DNA of 64,000 nucleotides from Comamonadaceae bacterium (GCA_013297875.1 JAAFIW010000002.1:244627-308626); one strand, 5' to 3'; numbered from the stretch's first letter, positions 15,646 to 24,214 are shown. The notes: generated from the sequence alone by a model not told the origin. Made by a program: numbers and translations.

Positions 15646-16650
15646 TCAGTGTTCTTCTGCCGGTGCTTTGGGCGCTGCCCGGGCGCGCAGCACGGTGGCC
15701 GCAATGCCGCTGGCCACAATCAGCGCCATGCCGGCCCAGCCGATCAGGGGTATGGCGTCATCAAACAGCAGCACGCTGTACACACTGCCAAACACAATGC
15801 CCGAATACTGCAAACTGGCCACCACCAGCGTGGCCCCATGGCTGTAAGCGCGCGTCATGCACAGCTGCCCCAGCGAGGCCAGCAGGCCCAGCGGAATCAG
15901 CCACAGCCAGTGCTGCCAGTGACCGGCCGTGGGCAGCGGCGAGCTACCCGCCACCGCCATGCCCAGACCCCCAGCCACCGCCGAGCCCACCGCAAAATAA
16001 AACACCGTGCGCGCCTCGGGCTCCCCCACCTTGCCCAACGCCATCACCTGCATATAGGCAAACGCCGCCCCCAGACCCGACAGCAGGCCAATCAGCCCGG
16101 CAAACATCTGGTTTTGATCCAGCGTGGGGCGCAGCAGCATCACCACGCCCACAAAACCGGCCAGCACGGTGAGCACCAACGGGCCTTGTCGCAAAGTTGC
16201 CCCCACGCTTGCCACTTCGTGTGCTGCGCTGCCCCCCGAGGGGGCGCTTGAGCTGGCGCTTAAACCGGCGCTTGAGCTGGCGCTCAAGGGTTTCGAGTCA
16301 GCCCGAAGCGGGTTCCACGCCATCAACGCCCCACCCACCAAAAACGCCGCAATCCACACACTGCTCATGTAATTCAAAGTCATCGCCGTGGCCAGTGGCA
16401 AATGCGCAATCGCATAAAACCACGCCCCCAGTGACGTGACCCCCACCAGGCTGCGCCAGGCATGCATGCCTGGGTAACGCGTGGCCAGCGCCACCCCCTG
16501 CGAGCGCGCCAGCAGCCACATGAACAACATGCCCAACAGACCCCGGTAAAACACCAACTCGGCACTGTTGAAGTGCGCCGACGCAAATTTGACGCACACC
16601 GCCATGCTGGCAAACAGCAAAGCGGCAAGAACCATCCAGAGGGCTTGCAT
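15646..16650 (-). CDS. EamA/DMT-family transporter
   Basis: A 334-residue inner-membrane protein with about ten hydrophobic segments arranged as two EamA repeats (VLAALLFASMAVCVKFA opens the first; LTVLAGFVGVVMLLRPT starts the second). Members export amino acids or other metabolites. The link between the halves is enlarged by a Ser/Ala-rich stretch (about 114-152, e.g. LSASSSAGLSASSSA) encoded by an inserted repeat at 16194-16313. This is absent from a typical EamA protein and should form a flexible loop. The ATG at 16650 is followed directly by the first membrane segment. Confidence 0.9.
   Translation of the reverse strand: MQALWMVLAALLFASMAVCVKFASAHFNSAELVFYRGLLGMLFMWLLARSQGVALATRYPGMHAWRSLVGVTSLGAWFYAIAHLPLATAMTLNYMSSVWIAAFLVGGALMAWNPLRADSKPLSASSSAGLSASSSAPSGGSAAHEVASVGATLRQGPLVLTVLAGFVGVVMLLRPTLDQNQMFAGLIGLLSGLGAAFAYMQVMALGKVGEPEARTVFYFAVGSAVAGGLGMAVAGSSPLPTAGHWQHWLWLIPLGLLASLGQLCMTRAYSHGATLVVASLQYSGIVFGSVYSVLLFDDAIPLIGWAGMALIVASGIAATVLRARAAPKAPAEEH
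16194..16313. repeat. Palindrome plus 12-bp tandem repeat inserted in the EamA gene
   Basis: Contains the palindrome GCCCCCCGAGGGGGC (16231-16245) followed by nearly four 12-bp units of the form GCGCTTGAGCTG/GCGCTTAAACCG (16244-16288). Reading frame is kept on the minus strand. The palindrome and its left flank (CCACGCTTGCCACTTCGTG) resemble sequence I recall from other Comamonadaceae genomes; unverified. Confidence 0.6.
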
Positions 16651-16776
16651 GAGGAGAGATGTTGAAGTGACGGCAGCCGACTGTACTGAGGAAACCCCGG
16701 GTGCGTTTTCAACCGGCAGCGCTACCTCATCAATCGAAGTCGCGTTGGCTACAATCGCAAGCCAGTTTTTTCAAAC

Positions 16777-16852
16777 GCCGGTGTAGCTCAGTCGGTAGAG
16801 CAGCTCATTCGTAATGAGAAGGTCGGGTGTTCGATTCATCTCTCCGGCACCA
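16777..16852 (+). tRNA. tRNA-Thr (anticodon CGT)
   Basis: A 76-base cloverleaf with encoded CCA. The anticodon loop ATTCGTAAT gives CGT; D-arm GTAGCTCAGTCGGTAGAGC. The acceptor GCCGGTG pairs with CTCCGGC except for a T-T mismatch at position 6, and the T-stem has G-T wobbles, unusual but likely tolerated. TACAAT at 16750-16755 may be its -10 box. Confidence 0.93.
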
Positions 16853-16860
16853 GTATTTGC

Positions 16861-16898
16861 AAGGGGTTTTTGCTATGAAAGTAGCAGTGAACCCTTTT
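16861..16898 (+). terminator. Possible terminator after tRNA-Thr
   Basis: AAGGGGTT... pairs with ...AACCCTTTT around an inner TGCTA/TAGCA stem (16861-16897), followed by TTCCTT. The T-tract is short. Confidence 0.5.
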
Positions 16899-17012
16899 CC
16901 TTGTGGGCACATGTAGCCACTATGAAGCCAGTGTTGCGGCTATTTTGGGCGTAGAGACTTTGACGGTTGGATTCATTCCAGCAACGCGATCCGAAACCTC
17001 ATACTGCGACAG

Positions 17013-17441
17013 ATGACCGACACCTCGATATCTCTTGACATCCTGCTATCTGCGTTCGACTGGGTCAGCGCGGCTGCACCATCCGAGAATTTAGCCTATA
17101 TCTCACGCCAGACGGGCACTGCCTATTGGGCATCTGACGTGAACGATTCCCCGGACGAATTGCCCGACGACATTGACGATGCGGCCATCTATCTGGCAGT
17201 TCCGCACAAAGCTGATCTGGACTTGGGTCGCGCATTGGCCATGCGTTTCGCGCAAGATGCGCTGCCGGATTTTTGCGACACCGTTGAAGACTACTTTCGC
17301 GCGGGTGGTGCCTATGGCCGGTTCAAGCGCCTGGTGGAGTCAAAGGGCATGCTGAACGCCTGGTTTGCCTTTGAAGCGCAGGCAGTGGAAGCCGCGTTGC
17401 GCGCCTGGGCGCAAGACAACGGGCTTCAGATCGCGCCCTGA
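17013..17441 (+). CDS. UPF0158-like hypothetical protein
   Basis: A 142-residue soluble acidic protein. The layout resembles UPF0158 proteins: N-terminal helix, AYISRQTGTAYWASD strand pair, an acidic DELPDDIDD turn, AIYLAVPHKADLDLGR, then a helical C-terminus with YGRFKRLVESKG and NAWFAFEAQA. Function of the family is unknown. It has its own upstream region after tRNA-Thr and is convergent with the cytochrome gene, with only 12 bases between the stops. The ATG at 17013 lies about 160 bases after the tRNA. Confidence 0.75.
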   Translation: MTDTSISLDILLSAFDWVSAAAPSENLAYISRQTGTAYWASDVNDSPDELPDDIDDAAIYLAVPHKADLDLGRALAMRFAQDALPDFCDTVEDYFRAGGAYGRFKRLVESKGMLNAWFAFEAQAVEAALRAWAQDNGLQIAP

Positions 17442-17453
17442 GCGCATTGCCCA

Positions 17454-19367
17454 TCAATTGCCCCGCTGCTGCTGCACCTGCAAGGGCGTGACCGCCGCTG
17501 CCTGGTTGCCCCATTGGCTGCGGATGTGGGTGAGCACGGCGGCTGTGTCGGCGTCGGTGAATTCGAGCAGGTAGGGCGGCATGCCAAATGGCCGGGGGTT
17601 GCCTGCGGTGGCGGGGGCAAAGCCGCCGTGCAGGACGATTTGAACGAGGTTGTGGGTGTTGGCGGCGGTGACGGCGCGGTTGCCGGCCAGGGCGGGGTAG
17701 GCCTGAGGGACGCCCTGGCCTTGCGGGCCGTGGCAGGCGGCGCAGTGGTTTTTGTAGAGCGTGGCACCCGGTGTAGAGGCCGTGGCGGCGCTGGCGGCCG
17801 GTGTGGCGGGCCTTGCAGCAGGCGCGGGTGGCTTGGGTGTTGCAGCGCCGGGCAGGGCCTGCAGGTAGACCGCCATGGCTTGCAGATCGGCTGGGGTGAG
17901 GTATTGGGTGCTGTGTTGCACCACCTGCGCCATGGCACCCTGCACCGATGCGCCCGGTGCCTGGCCGGTTTGCAGCAGGGCCACGATGTCTGGCAGCGGC
18001 CAGTGGGCCACGCTGGCTTGCGCGGGGTCCAGCAGCGAGGGGGCGTAGCCGGTTTGTGCGGGCAGGGTGCCGCCGCTTAAGGTCAGGGGGTTGGCCGTGC
18101 CGCCCAGCGCATTGCGCGGGCTGTGGCACTCAGCACAGTGGCCCAAGCCGCGCACCAAGTAGGCCCCCCGGTTCCACTGGGCACTTTGCTTACTATCGTT
18201 TTCATAGCTGCCCGAGCGCATGTAGAGCGCACGATAGGCCGATAAGGCCCAATGGGTGCCAAATGGCCAGCGCAAATCATGCGGTGTGTTGGCCCGCGCC
18301 GTGGGTGGCAGGCTTTGCAGGTAGGCAAACAAGTCGTCGGCATCGCTGCGGGTGATTTGCGTGTAGCGGGTGTAGGGAAAGGTGGGCACCAGGCTGCGGC
18401 CGTCTTTGCCTTTGCCGTGGTGCAGGGCTTGCCAGAAATCATCAGCGCGCCAGCGGCCCAGGCCGGTGACGGGGTCGGGCGTGAGGTTGCTGCTGTAGGT
18501 GGTGCCAAAGGGCGTGGCAATGCCGCGGCCACCGGCATAGGGCACGCCGCCGCGCTCGCTGTGGCAATGCTGGCAGTTGCCCGCGCGGGCCAGATAGGCA
18601 CCGCGGGCCACTGGGTCGGTGGCTGCGGGTGCTGCCGTTTTGACCGGTGGTTTGCCGCAGTCCAGCGGCATGGGTTGGGGCAGGGCGCTGGCCGCTTTGG
18701 CGTTGGCCGGCACACGCTGGCTGGCCAGCCAGGCCGACACGGCACTCACCTCGTCGGCTCGCAATTGTTTGGCCACCTGGCCCATGCAGTCGGGCGCATG
18801 GGCGCGGCGCTGGCCGGTGACCCAGGCACCCAGCTGCGCATTCAGGTAGTCGCGCGGCAGGCCCAAGAGGCCCGGCACCTGGGGTTGCACGCCGGTCAGC
18901 GCTGCTCCGTGGCACTGCACACAGGCCGGCAGCTTGCGCGCCGGGTCGCCGCGCAGGGTGAGTTGCTCGCCTTTTTTGAGCAAGTCAGCGCTGGCCTGCG
19001 CGGGCGCGGGGAGCGGGTAGGGCACCTCCAGCGCGGCGAAATGTTGGGCCAGCTCCAGCAGGTAGGCGTCACTGAGTGAGTCAACCATGTGGGTCATGGG
19101 CGCGTAGTTGCGCTGGCCGTCGCGAAAGTTCAGCAGCTGGTTGTACAGGTAGCCAGCGGGTTTGCCCGCCAAACGAGGGTAATAGCCATCAGGCGCGGCG
19201 CGGCCTTGCGGGCCGTGGCAACCGGTGCAGGCCAGGGCGCGCTGGGCGATGGTGTTTTCGAAGGGGGGTGGGGCGGTTTGGCTGATGGCGGTGTGGCTCG
19301 CAGTGGCCAGGAGCAGCCAGCACAGGGTCGTTTGCAGGAGATAAGGGATTCGCATGAGGCGAATCAT
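17454..19367 (-). CDS. Pentaheme cytochrome c (c4-type diheme fused to triheme subunit)
   Basis: A secreted c-type cytochrome of about 637 residues with five CxxCH sites: CTGCH (47-51), CVQCH (149-153), CQHCH (265-269), CAECH (411-415) and CAACH (542-546). The first two lie in a c4-like diheme module (to about 220); the last three follow the layout of the triheme cytochrome subunits of membrane alcohol/gluconate dehydrogenases (GRGIATPFGTTYSSN; FPYTRYTQITRSDADDL). The fusion suggests it passes electrons from a periplasmic dehydrogenase toward an oxidase. No dehydrogenase gene is adjacent. The signal peptide follows the ATG at 19367 (19355 is an alternative). It is downstream of a histidine phosphatase gene on the same strand. 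Confidence 0.9.
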   Translation of the reverse strand: MIRLMRIPYLLQTTLCWLLLATASHTAISQTAPPPFENTIAQRALACTGCHGPQGRAAPDGYYPRLAGKPAGYLYNQLLNFRDGQRNYAPMTHMVDSLSDAYLLELAQHFAALEVPYPLPAPAQASADLLKKGEQLTLRGDPARKLPACVQCHGAALTGVQPQVPGLLGLPRDYLNAQLGAWVTGQRRAHAPDCMGQVAKQLRADEVSAVSAWLASQRVPANAKAASALPQPMPLDCGKPPVKTAAPAATDPVARGAYLARAGNCQHCHSERGGVPYAGGRGIATPFGTTYSSNLTPDPVTGLGRWRADDFWQALHHGKGKDGRSLVPTFPYTRYTQITRSDADDLFAYLQSLPPTARANTPHDLRWPFGTHWALSAYRALYMRSGSYENDSKQSAQWNRGAYLVRGLGHCAECHSPRNALGGTANPLTLSGGTLPAQTGYAPSLLDPAQASVAHWPLPDIVALLQTGQAPGASVQGAMAQVVQHSTQYLTPADLQAMAVYLQALPGAATPKPPAPAARPATPAASAATASTPGATLYKNHCAACHGPQGQGVPQAYPALAGNRAVTAANTHNLVQIVLHGGFAPATAGNPRPFGMPPYLLEFTDADTAAVLTHIRSQWGNQAAAVTPLQVQQQRGN

Positions 19368-19448
19368 CTGGGATATCGGGGTGGCCGGTTGCGGGCTGCG
19401 CAATGCCCGTGTGCCCCACCAGTTCACAGGTTCTTGGCGTGTCCCAGG

Positions 19449-20147
19449 TCAAAGCTCGCCAAGCTTGTTGCGAGGAATGAGTTTCCAAATGGCGGCAGTG
19501 CCGCTTTTGGACAGCTCAATGCGATAAATCTCGTCATTGCCCTGGTTGATGGCGCTGGCACCTTCTTGTGGTGGCACGCCGATCAGGTGCGAGATCAGCA
19601 GTGGGTTGATGCCGCCATGACCGACGATGACGACTGTGCCGCCGTTTTTATGCTTGTCGCGGATGGTTTTGAGCGCGGCTTCGGCGCGGCGAGACTGGCT
19701 CTCCAGCGTTTCGCCGCCTTCCATGTCGTCTGTCCAGGTAAAGCGGCGCTTGTTCCAGTCGGCCACGACGGCGGGGTCTTTGTCATTTGCGCCTTCAAAC
19801 TTGCCAAAAAAACGCTCGCGCAGTTCGTCCATCGCCACAATCGGCGTGCGGCCTTGAAACACTTCGGCGGTCTGGCGCGCACGCTGATGCGAGCTGACAT
19901 ACACCGTGTCTACCTTGACCTCGGCCATCAAGTTGCTCATGGTGGCAGCTTGATCGCGGCCTGTCGCATTCAGCGGGTTGTCTGTGCCGCCCTGAATGCG
20001 GCCCTCTTTGTTCCAGTCGGTCTGACCATGGCGCACCACATAAACGGTGAGCTGCGCGAAGACGTTGGCGCTGAAGAGGCTGCTGAACAGAAGCAACAGG
20101 GCGATGAAGTGTCGACCTGGGGGCAAGAGGCGCTGGTATGTGTGCAT
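19449..20147 (-). CDS. Histidine phosphatase-family protein, exported
   Basis: A 232-residue phosphoglycerate mutase-like phosphatase with the RHGQTDWN motif (catalytic His40), GRIQGGTDNPLN, and the second catalytic His in VVIVGHGG. An N-terminal hydrophobic stretch (FIALLLLFSSLFSANVFA) forms a signal peptide, so the enzyme acts in the periplasm; substrates of exported members are sugar or nucleotide phosphates or unknown. It lies 81 bases upstream of the pentaheme cytochrome on the same strand and may share a transcript, but no functional link is clear. Confidence 0.92.
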   Translation of the reverse strand: MHTYQRLLPPGRHFIALLLLFSSLFSANVFAQLTVYVVRHGQTDWNKEGRIQGGTDNPLNATGRDQAATMSNLMAEVKVDTVYVSSHQRARQTAEVFQGRTPIVAMDELRERFFGKFEGANDKDPAVVADWNKRRFTWTDDMEGGETLESQSRRAEAALKTIRDKHKNGGTVVIVGHGGINPLLISHLIGVPPQEGASAINQGNDEIYRIELSKSGTAAIWKLIPRNKLGEL

Positions 20148-20307
20148 GATGGGAGTTTGAATGCGGTGAAGGTAGAACCGCAGTGTCAGTCTGTCATGCG
20201 ACAGTCACGTGAAACTTTGTTGATGCTTTCGTGAATCCAGACGCTCGTAAACAAATTGCCGCCATCTTTTCGTCTGTTTTTTACCTGCGGACCGGTTTTG
20301 AAAGCTA

Positions 20308-20457
20308 TCAGCTATCGAACCCAGATTTTCCATTAGGCGCACCTTCGGTGCTGTTTGGATTCCAACGGCGCATTTGCGGCCATTTTTGCCCCTCTTCGTC
20401 ACCCATGGCGCGCGCCATGAGCTCCTCAGTCGGGCCAAAACTGACTCGCAACTGCAT
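20308..20457 (-). CDS. Candidate small protein (49 aa)
   Basis: An ATG-started frame of 49 codons in a 440-bp gap upstream of the histidine phosphatase gene and on the same strand. The product is hydrophilic with a protein-like composition (MQLRVSFGPTEELMARAMGD, later WPQMRRWNPN) and no repeats. An upstream in-frame TTG could add five residues. No clear Shine-Dalgarno site is seen. I do not recognise it; it may be a real small gene, a remnant or chance. The rest of the gap (20148-20307, 20458-20587) holds only a R copy and nothing else I can support. Confidence 0.35.
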   Translation of the reverse strand: MQLRVSFGPTEELMARAMGDEEGQKWPQMRRWNPNSTEGAPNGKSGFDS

Positions 20458-20489
20458 CCGTTGTCTATCCAAACCCTAATGAAAATTCT

Positions 20490-20551
20490 GGATCAAAGCC
20501 AAAACAGCCACCCGCCCATGTATTAACTGCTCAAGCAGCTATCAAAAACAG
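20490..20551 (-). repeat. R element copy 8
   Basis: Minus-oriented copy (ATCAAAGCC, CAGCCACCCGCCCAT, then ACTGCTCAAGCAGCTATCA), about 36 bases past the stop of the phytase-like gene. Confidence 0.75.
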
Positions 20552-20587
20552 AGCGTTTCTGACGCTGCCCGGAGCAGCAAGAGCCCA

Positions 20588-21793
20588 TCAAGTCACCACT
20601 TCAAACACCAGAATCTGGTTGAAGTCGGTCACCGAATCAGCTGTCGGGAAGTTGTCATCCGCCACCACCACCAGGGTGTCACGGCCGTTCGCCAGGCGGG
20701 GGCCGAAGGTAATGCCTTCCAGGTTGGCGATGGTGCCTACGCGGGTGCGCAGCGATTCGAAGTTCAGCACGAGTCGCTTGGTCACGGGTGTGTAGGTGGC
20801 ACCGGCCAGGGCGGGGGTGGTGAGCACGTTGGTGGCGGCGGCGATGTTGATTTCGTACAAGCGAACCTGGTTGCCCACCACGCCGACCGAGAAGCTGCGC
20901 TCCAGCACCAGGAAGCGGGTGTTGCTCAAGGCCAGAATTTCCGTGGGGCCGTTGACGGTGAAAGAGCCGGTGGGCGTAGCCAATACCTGCACGGGGTCGA
21001 TGGGGTAGGCGTATTGGGCTTGCACCAGGCCGGTGGCGCGGTCAAACACGCTGATGCGTGACACCGAGCCGGTGGTGTTGCTGGGCGATGAGCCGTCCTG
21101 GAACAGCGGGCCTTCCATGATGACCACGGCACGGGTTTTGTCGGGCGTGAAGGCCAGGCCTTCAAACACGGCATTGCCGCGTGGGCCCACGTCGGTGGCA
21201 GACATGTTGAACATCGGTGGCAGGGTGTACTCGCGCACATGGGTGCCGTCGGGGCGAATTTCGCGGATGAAGGGGTTGATCACGCGGGTGGGCGTGCCGG
21301 TCAGGAAACGGTCGCCTTCGCTGACCCACAGGTAGTTGCCTGTCACGGGGTCGATGCGCACGGCTTCGGGGTCGGCCACTGCTGGGTCTGGCACCTTGGC
21401 GTAGTCGCTGCCATTGGGCTGCTTCATCTTGAAGGTGGACAGGAAGGTGACGCCGGTGAAGCCGTTGGCGTCGTAGTTCAGGTTGGCGGTGTACATGCGC
21501 GGCGGGTTGGCCGAGTCGGTGGTGGTGCGGTCGTCGCTGATGAACAAAAAGCGCTTGTTGGCTTCGTCGTAGTCCACGCCCGACAGGCCGCCGATGACGG
21601 TGTCTTGAAACACGGTGCGCCGGGCAATCACTTGCGAGCCAATCAGGTTCAGGCTGCTGACGGTGCGGTTGTCCAGCGGGCTGGCGAAAGGGGTGGCCGC
21701 TGCTGTGGGGGTGTCGTCGTTGCCACCGCAGGCGGCAATGGTGAGAGCCACGACAACAAAGGCTGCAGCCAGGGCGCGGTATCGGTTGAACAT
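20588..21793 (-). CDS. Phytase-like esterase-domain lipoprotein
   Basis: A 401-residue protein with a lipoprotein signal: hydrophobic AAAFVVVALTIAAC with the lipobox Cys followed by GGNDD. The mature part matches the 'esterase-like activity of phytase' beta-propeller family: GGLSGVDYDEANKRFLFISDD, DPEAVRIDPVTGNYLWVSEG, NAVFEGLAFTPDK and LEGITFGPRLANGRDTLVVVADDN. It is probably anchored to a membrane facing the periplasm. Enzymatic activity of this family is poorly defined; phosphate scavenging is one proposal. The ATG at 21793 follows a CAGGAGATCTG ribosome site. Confidence 0.9.
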   Translation of the reverse strand: MFNRYRALAAAFVVVALTIAACGGNDDTPTAAATPFASPLDNRTVSSLNLIGSQVIARRTVFQDTVIGGLSGVDYDEANKRFLFISDDRTTTDSANPPRMYTANLNYDANGFTGVTFLSTFKMKQPNGSDYAKVPDPAVADPEAVRIDPVTGNYLWVSEGDRFLTGTPTRVINPFIREIRPDGTHVREYTLPPMFNMSATDVGPRGNAVFEGLAFTPDKTRAVVIMEGPLFQDGSSPSNTTGSVSRISVFDRATGLVQAQYAYPIDPVQVLATPTGSFTVNGPTEILALSNTRFLVLERSFSVGVVGNQVRLYEINIAAATNVLTTPALAGATYTPVTKRLVLNFESLRTRVGTIANLEGITFGPRLANGRDTLVVVADDNFPTADSVTDFNQILVFEVVT

Positions 21794-21921
21794 CAGATCT
21801 CCTGAATAAGTAGTGAAATAAAAACGTTCAGCTTATGCAACAAGCATGACAGTTGCGTTAACTGTTGTTACATGCGGTGTTTAACATGCGGCGTTTATTA
21901 AACCAGGAGCTTTGTTTGTAT

Positions 21922-22830
21922 GTGCCGCTTGATTTCAAAGGCCGTGTGGCCATCGTGACCGGTGCCGGGGGTGGTCTGGGCCGTCAGCATGCGCTGGCAC
22001 TGGCAGCGCGTGGGGCCAAGGTGGTGGTCAACGATCTGGGGGGCGCCGTCAATGGCGACGGTGGCCATGTGGGCGCGGCTCAGGCTGTGGTCAACGAGAT
22101 CGTGGCCGCCGGTGGGCAGGCCATGGCCAATGGCGCATCGGTGACCGATGTGGCAGCCGTGCAGGCCATGGTGCAGCAGGCGCACGACGCTTGGGGCCGG
22201 GTAGACATTTTGGTGAACAACGCGGGCATTTTGCGAGACAAGAGCTTTGCCAAGATGGACCTGGCTGACTTTCGCCTGGTGCTGGACGTGCACCTGATGG
22301 GCGCGGTGCATTGCACGCAAGCCGTGTGGCCGTTGATGCAGGCGCAAAACTATGGCCGCGTGGTGCTGACCACTTCTTCGAGCGGCTTGTATGGCAACTT
22401 TGGCCAGAGCAATTACGGCGCGGCCAAGATGGCGCTGGTGGGGCTGATGCAGACGCTGAGCATCGAGGGCGCGAAAAGCAACATCCGCGTCAACTGCCTG
22501 GCCCCCACCGCCGCCACCCGCATGACCGAAGGCCTGATGCCCGAAGACGTGCTGCGCGCACTCGACCCGGCTGCCGTGGTGCCCGCCATGCTGGTGCTGG
22601 CCTGCGAGCAGGCACCCAACCGCACCGTGCTGTGCGCAGGCGCGGGCACGTTTGAGGCCGCGCACATCACGCTCACGCAAGGCCTGCACATCGGCATCGG
22701 CCCCACCGCCGCCGAAGACCTGCTGGCCCAGTTGGCTCAGGTGACCGACCGTGCGGGCGAGCAGGTGCCGCAAAGTGGTGCCGCGCAAGGCACGAATGAA
22801 ATCACCAAACGAATGGAGAGCCGCACGTGA
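21922..22830 (+). CDS. SDR-family oxidoreductase (3-hydroxyacyl-CoA dehydrogenase-like)
   Basis: A classical short-chain dehydrogenase of about 303 residues with the NAD(P) motif TGAGGGLG (13-20), NNAG (99-102), active-site Ser (152-154) and YGAAK (Tyr165, Lys169). The segment VVVNDLGGAVNGDGG is typical of the peroxisomal multifunctional enzyme/HSD17B4-like group that oxidises 3-hydroxyacyl-CoA. The start is GTG at 21922; a TTG at 21916 has better spacing from AGGAG (21905-21909). The stop overlaps the start of the next gene (GTGA), so the two are coupled. It probably acts in fatty acid or aromatic acyl-CoA breakdown. Confidence 0.9.
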   Translation: MPLDFKGRVAIVTGAGGGLGRQHALALAARGAKVVVNDLGGAVNGDGGHVGAAQAVVNEIVAAGGQAMANGASVTDVAAVQAMVQQAHDAWGRVDILVNNAGILRDKSFAKMDLADFRLVLDVHLMGAVHCTQAVWPLMQAQNYGRVVLTTSSSGLYGNFGQSNYGAAKMALVGLMQTLSIEGAKSNIRVNCLAPTAATRMTEGLMPEDVLRALDPAAVVPAMLVLACEQAPNRTVLCAGAGTFEAAHITLTQGLHIGIGPTAAEDLLAQLAQVTDRAGEQVPQSGAAQGTNEITKRMESRT

Positions 22831-23501
22831 GCCAGCACCTGAAATGCATCGAGATTGAAACTGCTCCCAACCCCACCGCCAGCATCATCATCCTGCACGG
22901 CCTGGGTGCCAGCGGCGACGACTTTGTGCCGATTGCCGGAGAGATGGACCTGAGCGCGGTCGGCCCCGTGCGCTATGTGTTCCCCTATGCGCCGCAGATA
23001 CCGGTGACCATCAACGGCGGCTACGTCATGCCCGCCTGGTACGACATTCGCGGAACCGACCTGGTCGCGCGGGAAGACGAAGCCGGCCTGCGCCAGTCGC
23101 AAGCCGCCGTGCAGGCGCTGATTGAGCGGGAAATCGAGCGCGGCATTCCATCCAAGCGCATCGTGCTGGCTGGCTTTTCGCAAGGCTGTGCGATGACGCT
23201 GATGACCGGCTTGCGCTTTGACCAGCCGCTGGCGGGCTTGGCCTGCTTGTCAGGCTACCTGCCCCTGGCCGCCACCACCGCCGCCGAGCGCCACAGCGCC
23301 AACCAGGCCACACCCATCTTCATGGCCCACGGCCAGCAAGATGGCGTGGTGCCCATCAACCGGGCCACCGCGTCGCGCGATCTGTTGGCAGGCTTGGGCT
23401 ATTCCATTGAGTGGCATGCCTACCCGATGGCGCACTCGGTGTGTGCGCAAGAGGTGGCCCACTGGAATGCGTGGCTGGTTCAAGTGCTATTGAATAAATA
23501 G
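22827..23501 (+). CDS. Carboxylesterase/phospholipase of the alpha/beta hydrolase fold
   Basis: A 224-residue cytoplasmic serine hydrolase. The nucleophile is in GFSQGCAM, the Asp in GQQDGVVP and the His in PMAHSVC. N-terminal IIILHGLGASGDDF forms the oxyanion region. It belongs to the abhydrolase_2 group of carboxylesterases acting on short acyl esters. The GTG start overlaps the SDR stop by 4 bases. The C-terminus (VLLNK plus TAG stop) is encoded by an R element, which may have changed the last residues. Confidence 0.93.
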   Translation: MSQHLKCIEIETAPNPTASIIILHGLGASGDDFVPIAGEMDLSAVGPVRYVFPYAPQIPVTINGGYVMPAWYDIRGTDLVAREDEAGLRQSQAAVQALIEREIERGIPSKRIVLAGFSQGCAMTLMTGLRFDQPLAGLACLSGYLPLAATTAAERHSANQATPIFMAHGQQDGVVPINRATASRDLLAGLGYSIEWHAYPMAHSVCAQEVAHWNAWLVQVLLNK

Positions 23502-23549
23502 CTGCTTGAGCAGGTTTTGTATGGGCTGCTGGCCGATTTGGCTTGAAAT
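23483..23549 (+). repeat. R element copy 9, ends the carboxylesterase gene
   Basis: AATAGCTGCTTGAGCAG, GTATGGGCTGCTGGCC, TTGGCTTGAAA. The gene stop TAG is the TAG of AAATAGCTGC. Confidence 0.8.
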
Positions 23550-23568
23550 CGGGGTTTTTGGGGGCTTG

Positions 23569-23744
23569 AGGAACCTCTGCAAAACCCCTGACGGCCAGCC
23601 CGAACGCAGCCTCGGGCCAATCGCTGTTTTGGGGGCGGCGTTGAAAAACTCACCAATAGCAACACTATTGGTTTCATTTTCCGCCTTGCGCTGCATCCCG
23701 ATCTGCATTCGCTCTGGCTCGCCATGGGTTATGCAGAGGTTCCC
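23569..23744. mobile_element. MITE-like element with AGGAACCTCTGCAAAACCC ends
   Basis: 176 bp bounded by imperfect inverted repeats AGGAACCTCTGCAAAACCC (23569-23587) and GGGTTATGCAGAGGTTCCC (23726-23744). Inside is the hairpin CCAATAG-CAACA-CTATTGG (23653-23671). No coding capacity. It abuts an R copy and ends against the SRPBCC gene stop. Its right end recurs at 30130-30193. Confidence 0.6.
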
Positions 23745-24214
23745 TAAACCTCGCCGCCAAACTGCTTGATCAAATTGGCAATGTATTTGTCCACCAGCTT
23801 TTCAAACTCACTCTCCACCACGGGTGCCACCACCATCTTCATCAAGCCGGGCAGCGGCACCATCACCTCGCCGTCAATTTTCAGCTTGATGGCGGTGGAT
23901 TTTTTGTTGTCGGTGATGTCCCACCGGCCACCCACCAGCGCGTTGCCCACGCCGGCCACGGGCGTCCACACCACCGTGCCTTTGGCCTTGTTGCTCACGT
24001 ATTTGCTGGCGTACACGGTTTGAATGTTCACCTGCGCAGTGCCCACTTTTTGCATCTCCCATTTGTAGACGCCATCGCCCATATCGGTCAGCTTCTCAAC
24101 CTTGGGGAAATGGCTGACTGAGGTGGGCACATCGGCCAGCAGCGCAAATACATCGGCGGCTTTGGCCTTGACTTCAAACTCATAGCCCAGGTCAATTTTC
24201 ACGTTCACGGTCAT
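23744..24214 (-). CDS. SRPBCC-family protein
   Basis: A 156-residue START/Bet v1-like protein (VKIDLGYEFEVKAKAADVFALLADV at the start, alternating strands, and a long C-terminal helix FEKLVDKYIANLIKQFG). Such proteins bind hydrophobic ligands; related CoxG and polyketide cyclase-like members have diverse roles, and no specific function can be assigned. No signal peptide. It lies convergent to the carboxylesterase and divergent from gshA. Its stop is at the edge of the 23569-23744 element. Confidence 0.85.
   Translation of the reverse strand: MTVNVKIDLGYEFEVKAKAADVFALLADVPTSVSHFPKVEKLTDMGDGVYKWEMQKVGTAQVNIQTVYASKYVSNKAKGTVVWTPVAGVGNALVGGRWDITDNKKSTAIKLKIDGEVMVPLPGLMKMVVAPVVESEFEKLVDKYIANLIKQFGGEV

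Noticed and set aside
20231-20479. 82-codon plus-strand frame in the gap before the phytase-like gene
   Set aside because: No ribosome site, improbable composition, and it overlaps the more protein-like 49-codon frame on the other strand.
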